Shown here: positions 18,807 to 26,640 of the stretch, piece by piece
Layout: each line of letters begins with the position of its first letter
Numbering within the stretch: position 1 is the stretch's first letter
From: Ignavibacteriales bacterium
GTDB taxonomy: Bacteria > Bacteroidota > Ignavibacteria > Ignavibacteriales > Ignavibacteriaceae
Length of the DNA: 64,000 bases
Reading direction: 5' to 3'
Assembly (NCBI GenBank): GCA_016707115.1
Contig: JADJIH010000021.1
Coordinates: forward strand, 1 to 64,000
The notes under the pieces: model-generated
The model's database searches: none
Seen by the model: the letters and a program-made list of their open reading frames with translations, nothing else
Told to the model about the DNA's origin: nothing
Made by a program: the position numbers and the translations under genes

Positions 18807-19898
18807 GTGAAGACCATACTTATTGTTGAAGATGAAAAAGATCTTAGGTTTAATTTACAAGAAATGCTAGAAAGTGCAGGGTATAATGTTCTTTCTGCAA
18901 TTAATGGTAATGAAGCATTGGAGCTCACTTCTCATATAGAGCCCGACTTAATCTTAAGCGATATCCGCATGCCGGATATGGATGGGATTGAACTACTAAA
19001 AAATCTTCAGGAAAATTCATCAACAGCTAACATTCCATTTATTTTTCTTACGGCTAAAGTTGAAATGCAGGATTTAAGAGACGGAATGGTACTTGGGGCA
19101 GATGATTATTTGATGAAGCCATACAAAATTGATGATGTTCTTAACGCTGTTAATACCCGCTTAAGAAAAAAAGAAAATCATTTAAAAACTGTAACCGACT
19201 TTAAAAAAATGTTATCGAGAAAGATTCCACACGAACTTCAAACTCCTTTAGTTGGAATTTTGGGTTATTCGGATATTATCCAAAGCGATCTGGACTCTTT
19301 ATCCAAAGAAGAAATTATAACAATGGCTGAAAGTATAAGTAGATCTGGAATTAGACTGCAGAGAAGAATTACAAAGTTTACTACTTATATGGATATCATT
19401 TCTTTGATTGATAAAAAAGAAACAAATAAAGAGTGTGAGGAAAACTGTGAAATAGATTCGGTGTTAGAACAAGTGCAATTAAAAAACATTACTTCAAGAA
19501 TTGATCGAAGGGCAGATATAGTTTTTGATCGTGATTCAGCAATATTAAAAATTAAGGATAAACATCTTGAATGTTTGCTTAATGAACTCATTGAAAATGC
19601 TTTAAAATTTTCTGAACCGGGTACGCCAATTGAAATTATCGGAAGATCGGTTGGCGAAGTATATAAAATTCAAATTACTGATTTTGGACATGGCATGGGT
19701 GAGTTGGATACTCGACGTATAGATCTATTCAATCAAAATGGATTTGAATATGAAATTGCCGAAGGACTTGGAATTGGTTTGGCGATTGTTAAAAAAATTG
19801 TTGAACTCTACAACGGGAAAATGAACATTGAGAGTGAACCAGAAGTTTATACGTGCCTAAAAATTGAATTACCACTATTAAAAAATTTAAATATTTAA
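18807..19898 (+). CDS. receiver-histidine kinase hybrid (REC-HisKA-HATPase), soluble
   Basis: A receiver with Asp52 (LILSDIRMPDMDG, FLTAK, LMKPY) precedes a HisKA-like helix (KIPHELQTPLVGILGY, His142) and an ATPase domain (LIENALKFSEPG, DFGHGMG, EGLGIGLAIV). The order places input at a receiver, so it probably relays a phosphoryl signal from another kinase. An upstream in-frame TTG exists at 18783, but AAGGTG at 18795-18800 lies six bases before the GTG at 18807, which is the better start. Its stop overlaps the next ATG (TAATG), and cheW follows that gene, linking it to chemotaxis. Confidence 0.85.
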   Translation: MKTILIVEDEKDLRFNLQEMLESAGYNVLSAINGNEALELTSHIEPDLILSDIRMPDMDGIELLKNLQENSSTANIPFIFLTAKVEMQDLRDGMVLGADDYLMKPYKIDDVLNAVNTRLRKKENHLKTVTDFKKMLSRKIPHELQTPLVGILGYSDIIQSDLDSLSKEEIITMAESISRSGIRLQRRITKFTTYMDIISLIDKKETNKECEENCEIDSVLEQVQLKNITSRIDRRADIVFDRDSAILKIKDKHLECLLNELIENALKFSEPGTPIEIIGRSVGEVYKIQITDFGHGMGELDTRRIDLFNQNGFEYEIAEGLGIGLAIVKKIVELYNGKMNIESEPEVYTCLKIELPLLKNLNI

Positions 19899-20260
19899 TG
19901 AACAATAAAATTATAAATTCTGAACTTTTTGCTAAAGTATTTAATCTTCTTGACTTCCTTGAAGCTAATTGTAAAAATCTAATTTTTATTAATAGTAGTC
20001 TGATATCTTTAGATGAAAACCAATACCGGTCAATTAACAAAAATTTAGAAGCACTTGAAATGGTGCACAACAAAATAATCGTTATAAAGGAAGAGGTTGC
20101 TGAGCAAACTAAAAAGCAGATTGCAATTCTTCAGAAATTTAAGTTGGTTGATAATGTTGATCCAGAATTAGCAAGAATATTAAAAATTCTTGAAATGTTG
20201 AGTACTGAAATTTTAGATGACACATACTACGTTAATCAAAATGGTAAAATAATAAAATAA
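19898..20260 (+). CDS. unknown 120-residue helical protein encoded between a REC-kinase and cheW
   Basis: I do not recognise this protein. It is predicted to be nearly all helical, with acidic and leucine-rich heptads (LLDFLEANCKNLIFINSSL, then EALEMVHNKIIVIKEEVAEQ). It lacks membrane segments, a signal peptide and an evident catalytic motif. Its ATG overlaps the stop of the upstream kinase gene by one base and cheW begins 13 bases after its stop, so it is translated within that operon. Possible roles include an Hpt-like relay or an export-chaperone-like helical bundle. The only His (HNK) is not in an Hpt-like context, so neither is supported. Confidence 0.6.
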   Translation: MNNKIINSELFAKVFNLLDFLEANCKNLIFINSSLISLDENQYRSINKNLEALEMVHNKIIVIKEEVAEQTKKQIAILQKFKLVDNVDPELARILKILEMLSTEILDDTYYVNQNGKIIK

Positions 20261-20273
20261 AGGGTAGCGACTT

Positions 20274-20759
20274 ATGAATGAAATAGTGCAAACCAAAAAC
20301 GAATCAAACGAATTGCTTCAGCTTGTCAGCTTCAAAATTTCCAATGAGGAATTTGGAGTTGATATTCTATGCGTTCAGGAGATTAACAGAATGTTACAAA
20401 TAACTAAAATGCCAAACACTCCGGAATTTATAGAAGGTGTAATAAATCTCCGCGGCAGGGTTATTCCTGTACTGGATCTAAGAATTAAACTTGGTATGCC
20501 TAGAAAAGAACACGATAAAAATACCAGAATAATTGTAGTTGAACTAAAAGGTAAAACAATTGGCTTTATTGTGGATGAAGTAAGTGAAGTTTTAAGAATA
20601 CCTAAAAGTATTACTGAAGCACCGCCTGAAATGGTTGGCGGAGTTAATAGTGATTTTATCACTTCTATCGGTAAGCTGGAAGACAGACTATTAATCTTAC
20701 TTGACCTGGAAAAAATACTTTCAACAACAGAATTTAATGTTCTTGAAACAGCAGCTTAA
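20274..20759 (+). CDS. cheW: chemotaxis coupling protein CheW, copy 1
   Basis: A 161-residue CheW fold: LVSFKISNEEFGVDILCVQEI, IEGVINLRGRVIPVLDLR (the conserved NLRG motif), TRIIVVELKGKTIGFIVDEVSEV and RLLILLDLEKIL. CheW is the two-subdomain SH3-like adaptor that joins receptor tips to the kinase CheA in arrays. It is the first of three near-identical 161-residue copies, each directly upstream of a receptor gene. It differs from copies 2 and 3 at the N-terminus (MNEIVQTKNESNEL). AAAGGG precedes the ATG. Confidence 0.95.
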   Translation: MNEIVQTKNESNELLQLVSFKISNEEFGVDILCVQEINRMLQITKMPNTPEFIEGVINLRGRVIPVLDLRIKLGMPRKEHDKNTRIIVVELKGKTIGFIVDEVSEVLRIPKSITEAPPEMVGGVNSDFITSIGKLEDRLLILLDLEKILSTTEFNVLETAA

Positions 20760-20802
20760 AAATTAGTTAATATAAATTTATTTAATAAAAATGGAGTTAG
20801 TA

Positions 20803-22881
20803 ATGAAGTGGTATTATAATCTAAAAGTTAGTGCAAAACTTTTGTTAGGGTTTGTTTTAGTTGCAGTAATTGCAAGCATAATTGGTGTTCTTGGTATTTC
20901 TAATATAAACACAATTAATCAAAGTGATACTGAACTGTATGAGAATATGACTATCCCGATTTCTCAGATGTCTGATATTTCAACATACTTTCAAAGAGTA
21001 AGAATTAACACACGAGAGGTGGTTATCGCAAACACGAACGAAGAAATTAATGAATATGCAGGCAGAATTCAGGATTATCGGGACTCAATAGATGCAATAG
21101 GTAAATTGTTTGAAGTAAAAATTATTTCAGATGAAATGAAATCCGCGTTCCAGGATTTTAGAGACACAAGAGTAGAATATGGTAAAGATTTAGATGTATT
21201 AATTGGATTGGCAAAGGAAAACAGAGATGATGAAGCTATGGCACTGTTAAAAGGTGTTATGGCAGCTTCTTCCCGTGCAGAAATGAATGCGATTGCAAAA
21301 ATTGTAGATATGAAAGAACTAGATGCTAAAGCTAAGTCGGTTGCAAATTCAGAATTAGCAAGCACTGCAACAACGATGATGATGATAATAATGTCATTAG
21401 GCTTCTTAATCTCAATCGGTCTTGGAATATTTATTTCAAAAATAATATCAAAGCCATTAAATCTATTAACAGGTGTCGCCGGTAAAATTGCAGTCGGTGA
21501 AGTAGATGTTCAGGTTGTGCAGACTACAAAAGATGAAATTGGAATTTTGATGGGTACATTCAAGATGCTTATTGAAAACACAAAACAACAAGTAGCAGTA
21601 GCAGAAAAAATTTCTGACGGTGATTTAAATGTAGAAGTAAATGTAAAATCTGACAAAGATGTTCTTAACAAAAGCTTTGTTAAAGTTGTAAAAACTTTAA
21701 AAGATCTGGTAAGCGAAGCAACTATGCTTTCAAAAGCAGGTGTTGAAGGCAGACTTACAACACGTGGTAATGCAGCAAACTTTAAAGGCGGTTACAAAGA
21801 AATAGTACAGGGTGTAAATGATACTTTAGATGCAGTTATTAAACCAGTTCAGGATGGCGCACGTGTAATGGACGAATTTGCAACTGGCGATTTTACAGGT
21901 CGTGTAACGGCAGAGTATAAGGGTGAACATCAATTGATAAAGAACAGCATAAACAAAATGGGTGAATCAGTTAGTAGTATTATAAATCAGGTAAAAGAAG
22001 CAGTAGCAGCCACAGCAAGTGCAGCAAATGAAATCTCATCGTCAACCGAACAAATGGCAGCAGGTGCACAGGAACAGAGTTCACAAGCAACAGAAGTAGC
22101 CGGTGCAGTTGAACAGATGACAAAGACAATCTTTGAAACTACAAAGAACACTGGCCAGGCAACTGAAGCAAGCAAGAATGCAGGCAAATCAGCAAAAGAA
22201 GGCGGACACGTAGTTGAAGAAACAATCAGCGGAATGAATCGTATTGCAGACGTAGTAAGAAAGAGTGCAGATACAGTTCAGGCATTAGGCAAGAGCAGTG
22301 ATCAGATAGGTGAGATTGTACAGGTTATTGATGACATTGCAGATCAAACGAACTTGTTGGCATTAAATGCAGCTATAGAAGCAGCACGTGCCGGTGAACA
22401 GGGCAGAGGATTTGCAGTTGTGGCAGATGAAGTAAGAAAACTCGCAGAACGTACAACCAAAGCAACCAAAGAAATAGCAACAATGATTAAACAAATCCAA
22501 AAAGATACAAACGGTGCAGTTGACTCAATGCAGCAGGGAACAAAAGAAGTTGAAGCGGGTAAACTGTTGGCTGAAAAAGCAGGTACATCATTGCAGGAAA
22601 TTATTCACGGTGCAGAAAAAGTTGTTGATATAGTAAGCCAGGTAGCAGCAGCAAGTGAAGAACAATCAAGTGCAGCAGAACAGATTAGTAAGAACATAGA
22701 ATCGATAAGCAGTGTAACTACTCAAAGTGCAAGCGGCATTCAGCAGATTGCTCACGCTTCAGAAGATCTGAATAGATTAACATTAAACTTGCAGGAATTG
22801 ATTGCACAGTTTAAGGTTGAAGAAAACTCTGGCAAAGGAAGTATGGCAGTTAGACAAAACGGTAAATTAGTTCACGTATAA
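20803..22881 (+). CDS. methyl-accepting chemotaxis protein with four-helix-bundle sensor and multiple HAMP modules (MCP1)
   Basis: TM1 is at about residues 10-30, a helical periplasmic domain of roughly 155 residues resembles 4HB_MCP, and TM2 is at about 190-210. HAMP follows, then two further HAMP-like units (ISDGDLNVEVNVKSDKDVL and FATGDFTGRVTAEYKGEHQ) and the MA signalling domain with the conserved tip QTNLLALNAAIEAARAGE. The C-terminus is AVRQNGKLVHV. An in-frame ATG at 20791 is less likely, because GGAG at 20793-20796 lies six bases before the ATG at 20803 and the resulting MKWYYNLKVSAK matches MCP2. The ligand is unknown. Confidence 0.92.
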   Translation: MKWYYNLKVSAKLLLGFVLVAVIASIIGVLGISNINTINQSDTELYENMTIPISQMSDISTYFQRVRINTREVVIANTNEEINEYAGRIQDYRDSIDAIGKLFEVKIISDEMKSAFQDFRDTRVEYGKDLDVLIGLAKENRDDEAMALLKGVMAASSRAEMNAIAKIVDMKELDAKAKSVANSELASTATTMMMIIMSLGFLISIGLGIFISKIISKPLNLLTGVAGKIAVGEVDVQVVQTTKDEIGILMGTFKMLIENTKQQVAVAEKISDGDLNVEVNVKSDKDVLNKSFVKVVKTLKDLVSEATMLSKAGVEGRLTTRGNAANFKGGYKEIVQGVNDTLDAVIKPVQDGARVMDEFATGDFTGRVTAEYKGEHQLIKNSINKMGESVSSIINQVKEAVAATASAANEISSSTEQMAAGAQEQSSQATEVAGAVEQMTKTIFETTKNTGQATEASKNAGKSAKEGGHVVEETISGMNRIADVVRKSADTVQALGKSSDQIGEIVQVIDDIADQTNLLALNAAIEAARAGEQGRGFAVVADEVRKLAERTTKATKEIATMIKQIQKDTNGAVDSMQQGTKEVEAGKLLAEKAGTSLQEIIHGAEKVVDIVSQVAAASEEQSSAAEQISKNIESISSVTTQSASGIQQIAHASEDLNRLTLNLQELIAQFKVEENSGKGSMAVRQNGKLVHV

Positions 22882-22892
22882 TTTGTAAATAT

Positions 22893-22918
22893 AGGCAGTC
22901 AAGGGGAGGCTGCCTTTA
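22893..22918 (+). terminator. GGCAGCC-type hairpin after MCP1
   Basis: AGGCAG (22893-22898) pairs with CTGCCT (22910-22915), followed by TTA. The loop contains GGGGAG, shared with the hairpin after MCP2. It is one of eight related hairpins that follow receptor genes in this window. Confidence 0.65.
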
Positions 22919-22937
22919 CTGTTACTAAAATTTTTAA

Positions 22938-23000
22938 TGCACTCCAACCTGCGCACATTTAACCAATTCACCAATATTGATTTGCTTAATAGACGACAAT
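22938..23000 (+). repeat. duplicated intergenic segment upstream of cheW copy 2
   Basis: This stretch contains GCGCACATTTAACC, CAATATT and TTTGCTTAA in the same order and spacing as 25883-25950 upstream of cheW copy 3. The duplication of the cheW-mcp module therefore included its upstream region. No coding potential was seen in it. Confidence 0.6.
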
Positions 23001-23053
23001 AGTTTCCCCGTGTAAGCTAATCTCAAAAAATTTAATTATAAACAGCCTTTTTT

Positions 23054-23080
23054 TTAACAAGAATATATTTTCTGCGATAG
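23054..23080 (+). promoter_or_regulatory. sigma-28-type promoter of cheW copy 2
   Basis: TTAA at 23054-23057, a 15-base spacer and TGCGATAG at 23073-23080. It is 61 bases upstream of the cheW ATG. The leader then carries GGAACGC and TTTTGG in the same place as at cheW copy 3. Confidence 0.6.
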
Positions 23081-23140
23081 TTTATATGGAACGCCTTTTG
23101 GTTAGGGCAATCAAGTATAAATAATTATCAGAGGTTAATA

Positions 23141-23626
23141 ATGGCTAATCACGAGGAAGCAAAAAAAGATCAAAAAGAATTGCTTCAATTAGTAAGCTTT
23201 AAAATAGCAGATGAGGAATTTGGAGTTGATATTCTGAGTGTTCAGGAAATTAACCGAATGTCTCAGATTACAAAAGTACCTAACACACCTGATTATATAG
23301 AAGGCGTAATTAATCTGCGCGGAAGAATCATTCCTGTAATTGATTTGCGGGTTAAGCTCGGTATGGCAAGAAAAGAACACGGAAAGAACACACGCATAGT
23401 AGTTGTAGAACTTAAAGGGCAAACTTTGGGATTTATTGTGGATGAAGTGAATGAAGTATTAAGAATTCCAAAAGAAATTACCGAAGCACCACCTGATATG
23501 GTAGGTGGAATGAACAGCGATTACATTACATCAATAGGAAAACTTGAAGATAGATTATTAATACTTTTAGATTTAGAAAAAATACTTTCAACATCGGAGC
23601 TTAATGTTCTTGAAACAGCATCATAA
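23141..23626 (+). CDS. cheW: chemotaxis coupling protein CheW, copy 2
   Basis: 161 residues with the same CheW motifs as copy 1 (GVINLRGRIIPVIDLRVKLG, IVVELKGQTLGFIVDEVNEV, LLILLDLEKILST). Its N-terminus ANHEEAKKDQKELLQL is identical to copy 3, so copies 2 and 3 are the closest pair. It has its own sigma-28-type promoter, and the receptor MCP2 follows 62 bases after its stop. AGAGG lies seven bases before the ATG. Carrying several CheW proteins can allow different array compositions; whether they are interchangeable cannot be told from sequence. Confidence 0.95.
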   Translation: MANHEEAKKDQKELLQLVSFKIADEEFGVDILSVQEINRMSQITKVPNTPDYIEGVINLRGRIIPVIDLRVKLGMARKEHGKNTRIVVVELKGQTLGFIVDEVNEVLRIPKEITEAPPDMVGGMNSDYITSIGKLEDRLLILLDLEKILSTSELNVLETAS

Positions 23627-23688
23627 AAAAGTGAAAAAAAATTTTAGTTATCTAAACACGCGCATCAATTTAAATACGGAGTATTAAT

Positions 23689-25767
23689 ATGAATTGGTTC
23701 TATAATCTAAAAGTAAGTGCAAAACTTTTAACAGGTTTTGTTTTGGTAGCCTTAATAGCTGCTTTTATTGGATATCAAGGAATTACCAGTTTAAAATCTG
23801 CTGATGAAAGTGATACAGCTTTATTTGAGAGAAATGTTTTGCCACTGGGTGTTGTTGGGGACATATCTACCAACTTTCAACGAGAGCGTGTAAATATTCT
23901 TGAACTTATTTATTCTGTTGATCAGAAGGAGTTCGGAGATAATTTAGAAAAGATTGAAGCCAGACGAAAAGAAATTGATAAACTTGTTCCGGAATTAGAG
24001 GGGATGATTACAGCAGAAGAAGTTTTGCAGAAAATTAAAACGTATAAGGATCTGGATGCTGATTTTGACGATTCAGTTGATGATGTAGTAGCATTTGCAA
24101 AACAGGGATTGACTGGACAAGCTCTTGCACTTTTTAATGGAGAAATGGAAAAAATTAGAACTGAAGAGCAAAATGTCCTTGCAGATCTGACTGACACAAT
24201 ACAAAAACGTGCTAAAGATAGAGCTGATCAAAATACAGTTGATGCAAATGCAGCAATAACAATGATGATAATTTTTGTGATTGTTGGTGTGCTTCTTTCA
24301 ATTGGTTTAGGACTATTCATTTCAAAAATAATAAGCAAACCGTTGGCATTATTAACGAATGTAGCTGAAAAAATGTCTGCGGGTGAAGTTGATGTAAATG
24401 TAAAACAGGAGACAAACGATGAGACCGGAGTTTTGATGGGTGCATTTGCTAAACTTATAGAAAACACAAAAGCCCAGGTAGCAGTAGCGGAAAAGATATC
24501 GGATGGTGATTTGGATGTTGAAGTAAATGTAAAATCAGATAAAGATGTATTAAATAAAAGCTTTGTAAAAGTTGTTAAGACTTTGAAAGATTTAGTTAAT
24601 GAAGCAACAATGCTTTCAAAAGCAGGCGTTGAAGGAAAACTTTCTACGCGAGGTAATGCAGCAAACTTTAAGGGTGGTTATAAAGAAATTGTACAGGGTG
24701 TAAATGAAACATTGGATGCAGTAATAAAACCGGTTCAAGAGGGAGCGGGTGTTCTTGAAATAATGGCGAAGGGAGATTTAACTCCAAGAGTAAGCGGTAA
24801 TTATCAAGGCGATCATCAAATACTAAAAAACAGTATAAATAAAATGGGTGAATCAGTTAGTGGAATATTGAATCAAGTAAAAGAAGCAGTAGCAGCCACA
24901 GCCAGTGCAGCAAACCAGATAAGCAGCAGCACAGAAGAAATGGCAGCAGGTGCACAGGAACAGAGTTCACAGGCAACAGAAGTAGCCGGTGCAGTTGAAC
25001 AGATGACAAAAACAATATATGAAACCACAAAGAATACAGGCCAGGCCACCGAAGCAAGTAAGAATGCAGGTAAGTCAGCAAAAGAAGGCGGCCACGTAGT
25101 AGAAGAAACCATCCACGGAATGAACCGGATAGCAGAAGTAGTAAAACAAAGTGCAGAAACAGTTCAGGCACTTGGCAAGAGCAGTGATCAGATAGGTGAG
25201 ATTGTACAGGTAATTGATGACATTGCAGATCAGACAAACTTGTTAGCATTAAACGCAGCCATAGAAGCAGCAAGAGCAGGAGAACAGGGAAGAGGCTTTG
25301 CAGTAGTAGCAGACGAAGTAAGAAAACTAGCAGAGAGAACAACTAAGGCCACCAAAGAAATAGCAACGATGATAAAGCAGATTCAAAAGGATACAAGCGG
25401 TGCGGTAGAATCAATGCAGCAGGGAACAGTAGAAGTAGAATCCGGGAAACTGTTAGCAGAAAAAGCAGGTACATCATTACGAGAGATCATACACGGAGCG
25501 GAACAGGTAGTAGATATAGTAAGTCAGGTAGCGGCCGCAAGTGAAGAACAATCAAGTGCAGCAGAGCAGATAAGCAAGAACATAGAATCGATAAGCAGTG
25601 TAACACAACAAAGTGCAAGCGGCATACAGCAGATAGCCCACGCATCAGAAGACTTGAATAGATTAACATTAAACTTGCAGGAATTAATTGCACAGTTTAA
25701 AGTTGATGAAACTTCCGGTAAAGGAAACTTAGCAGTAAGACAAAACGGAAAATTGGTTCACCTATAA
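23689..25767 (+). CDS. methyl-accepting chemotaxis protein with four-helix-bundle sensor (MCP2)
   Basis: 692 residues beginning MNWFYNLKVSAKLLTGFVLV, the same cytoplasmic/TM1 start as MCP1. A helical periplasmic domain of the 4HB_MCP type runs to TM2 at about 190-210 (IFVIVGVLLSIGLGLFI). HAMP, two HAMP-like units (one starting VAEKISDGDLDVEVN) and the MA domain follow. The tail is AVRQNGKLVHL. The signalling part contains two blocks (25000-25259 and 25330-25523) identical at the DNA level to MCP3, while the sensor halves differ. Likely Glu/Gln methylation sites lie in helices such as EEMAAGAQEQSSQ. Confidence 0.93.
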   Translation: MNWFYNLKVSAKLLTGFVLVALIAAFIGYQGITSLKSADESDTALFERNVLPLGVVGDISTNFQRERVNILELIYSVDQKEFGDNLEKIEARRKEIDKLVPELEGMITAEEVLQKIKTYKDLDADFDDSVDDVVAFAKQGLTGQALALFNGEMEKIRTEEQNVLADLTDTIQKRAKDRADQNTVDANAAITMMIIFVIVGVLLSIGLGLFISKIISKPLALLTNVAEKMSAGEVDVNVKQETNDETGVLMGAFAKLIENTKAQVAVAEKISDGDLDVEVNVKSDKDVLNKSFVKVVKTLKDLVNEATMLSKAGVEGKLSTRGNAANFKGGYKEIVQGVNETLDAVIKPVQEGAGVLEIMAKGDLTPRVSGNYQGDHQILKNSINKMGESVSGILNQVKEAVAATASAANQISSSTEEMAAGAQEQSSQATEVAGAVEQMTKTIYETTKNTGQATEASKNAGKSAKEGGHVVEETIHGMNRIAEVVKQSAETVQALGKSSDQIGEIVQVIDDIADQTNLLALNAAIEAARAGEQGRGFAVVADEVRKLAERTTKATKEIATMIKQIQKDTSGAVESMQQGTVEVESGKLLAEKAGTSLREIIHGAEQVVDIVSQVAAASEEQSSAAEQISKNIESISSVTQQSASGIQQIAHASEDLNRLTLNLQELIAQFKVDETSGKGNLAVRQNGKLVHL

Positions 25768-25807
25768 ATGTAACGAACTGACTCCCGACGGTTCCGAATA
25801 ATATTGT

Positions 25808-25840
25808 AAAAGGCAGCTATGGGGAGGCTGCCTTTTGATT
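25808..25840 (+). terminator. rho-independent terminator after MCP2 (GGCAGCC-type)
   Basis: A perfect 10-bp stem pairs AAAAGGCAGC (25808-25817) with GCTGCCTTTT (25827-25836) around a nine-base loop containing GGGGAG. The rest of the 333-base gap holds a duplicated intergenic segment (25883-25950) and a sigma-28-type promoter. Confidence 0.85.
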
Positions 25841-25882
25841 AAATAGTCAAGATTTAATCTCAACAAAATATCATCTCTTAGA

Positions 25883-25950
25883 ATGCTTCCAAAAATCCAA
25901 ATTGCACACCTTTAACCAAAAGCCCAATATTATTTTGCTTAACACAACGC
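25883..25950 (+). repeat. duplicated intergenic segment upstream of cheW copy 3
   Basis: GCACACCTTTAACC, CAATATT and TTTGCTTAA repeat the arrangement at 22938-23000. It is non-coding and helps define the borders of the duplicated cheW-mcp unit. Confidence 0.6.
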
Positions 25951-26007
25951 AAATAATATTTGGTCCACACTTTTCCTGATATTTCTGATCATAAAAAGCC
26001 TTTCTGC

Positions 26008-26034
26008 TTAATAAAAATCTAAAACCTTCGATAA
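26008..26034 (+). promoter_or_regulatory. sigma-28-type promoter of cheW copy 3
   Basis: TTAA at 26008-26011, a 15-base spacer and TTCGATAA at 26027-26034, 67 bases before the cheW ATG. TAAA at 26012-26015 is an alternative -35 but leaves only 11 bases of spacing. Confidence 0.65.
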
Positions 26035-26100
26035 TCTAAATGGAACGCATTTTGGCTGGACAATTACGTTTAATAATTAATTATAAATAAGAGGTTCATA

Positions 26101-26586
26101 ATGGCAAATCACGAAGAAGCAAAAAAAGATCAAAAAGAATTGCTGCAGCTTGTAAGTTTTAAGATTGGGGATGAGGAGTTTGGAGTTGATATACTAAGTG
26201 TGCAGGAGATAAACAGAATGTCTCAGATAACAAAAGTACCTAACACACCAGAATTTATTGAAGGCGTAATAAACCTGCGCGGCAGAGTAATACCTGTTAT
26301 CGATTTAAGAGTTAAACTTGGTATGATCAGAAAAGAACACGGAAAGAACACACGCATTGTAGTTGTAGAACTTAAAGGTCAAACTTTAGGATTTATTGTG
26401 GATGAAGTGAGCGAAGTGCTTAGAATACCAAAAGATATTACTGAAGCTCCTCCTCAAATGGTTGGCGGTGTGGATAGTGATTACATAACAGCAATAGGAA
26501 AACTTGAAGATAGACTTTTAATACTGCTTGATCTGGAAAAAATACTTTCCACATCAGAGTTTAATGTTCTTGAAACAGCAGCTTAA
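26101..26586 (+). CDS. cheW: chemotaxis coupling protein CheW, copy 3
   Basis: 161 residues, nearly identical to copy 2. Differences include IGDEEFG for IADEEFG, MIRKEHG for MARKEHG, and VDSDYITAIG near the C-terminal third. The NLRG motif and the hydrophobic CheA- and receptor-contact strands are intact. AGAGG precedes the ATG and a sigma-28-type promoter lies at 26008-26034. MCP3 follows 54 bases downstream. It closes a series of three cheW-mcp modules that must have arisen by tandem duplication. Confidence 0.95.
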   Translation: MANHEEAKKDQKELLQLVSFKIGDEEFGVDILSVQEINRMSQITKVPNTPEFIEGVINLRGRVIPVIDLRVKLGMIRKEHGKNTRIVVVELKGQTLGFIVDEVSEVLRIPKDITEAPPQMVGGVDSDYITAIGKLEDRLLILLDLEKILSTSEFNVLETAA

Positions 26587-26640
26587 ATAATAAAAACAAA
26601 TCCCAGTAATGGATTAAAATAATTATGGAGAAAAAATAAA

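Noticed and set aside
23922..24467. Other - strand ORFs of 60-130 codons under receptors and kinases
   Set aside because: They lie wholly inside strong + strand genes, have no ribosome binding sites and no recognisable motifs.
24857..25342. Leucine-rich - strand ORF of 161 codons, with a near copy at 27808-28281
   Set aside because: Both are antisense shadows of the conserved receptor signalling domain. Their similarity follows from the similarity of the receptor genes, and the composition (long Leu runs) is not protein-like for a real gene.
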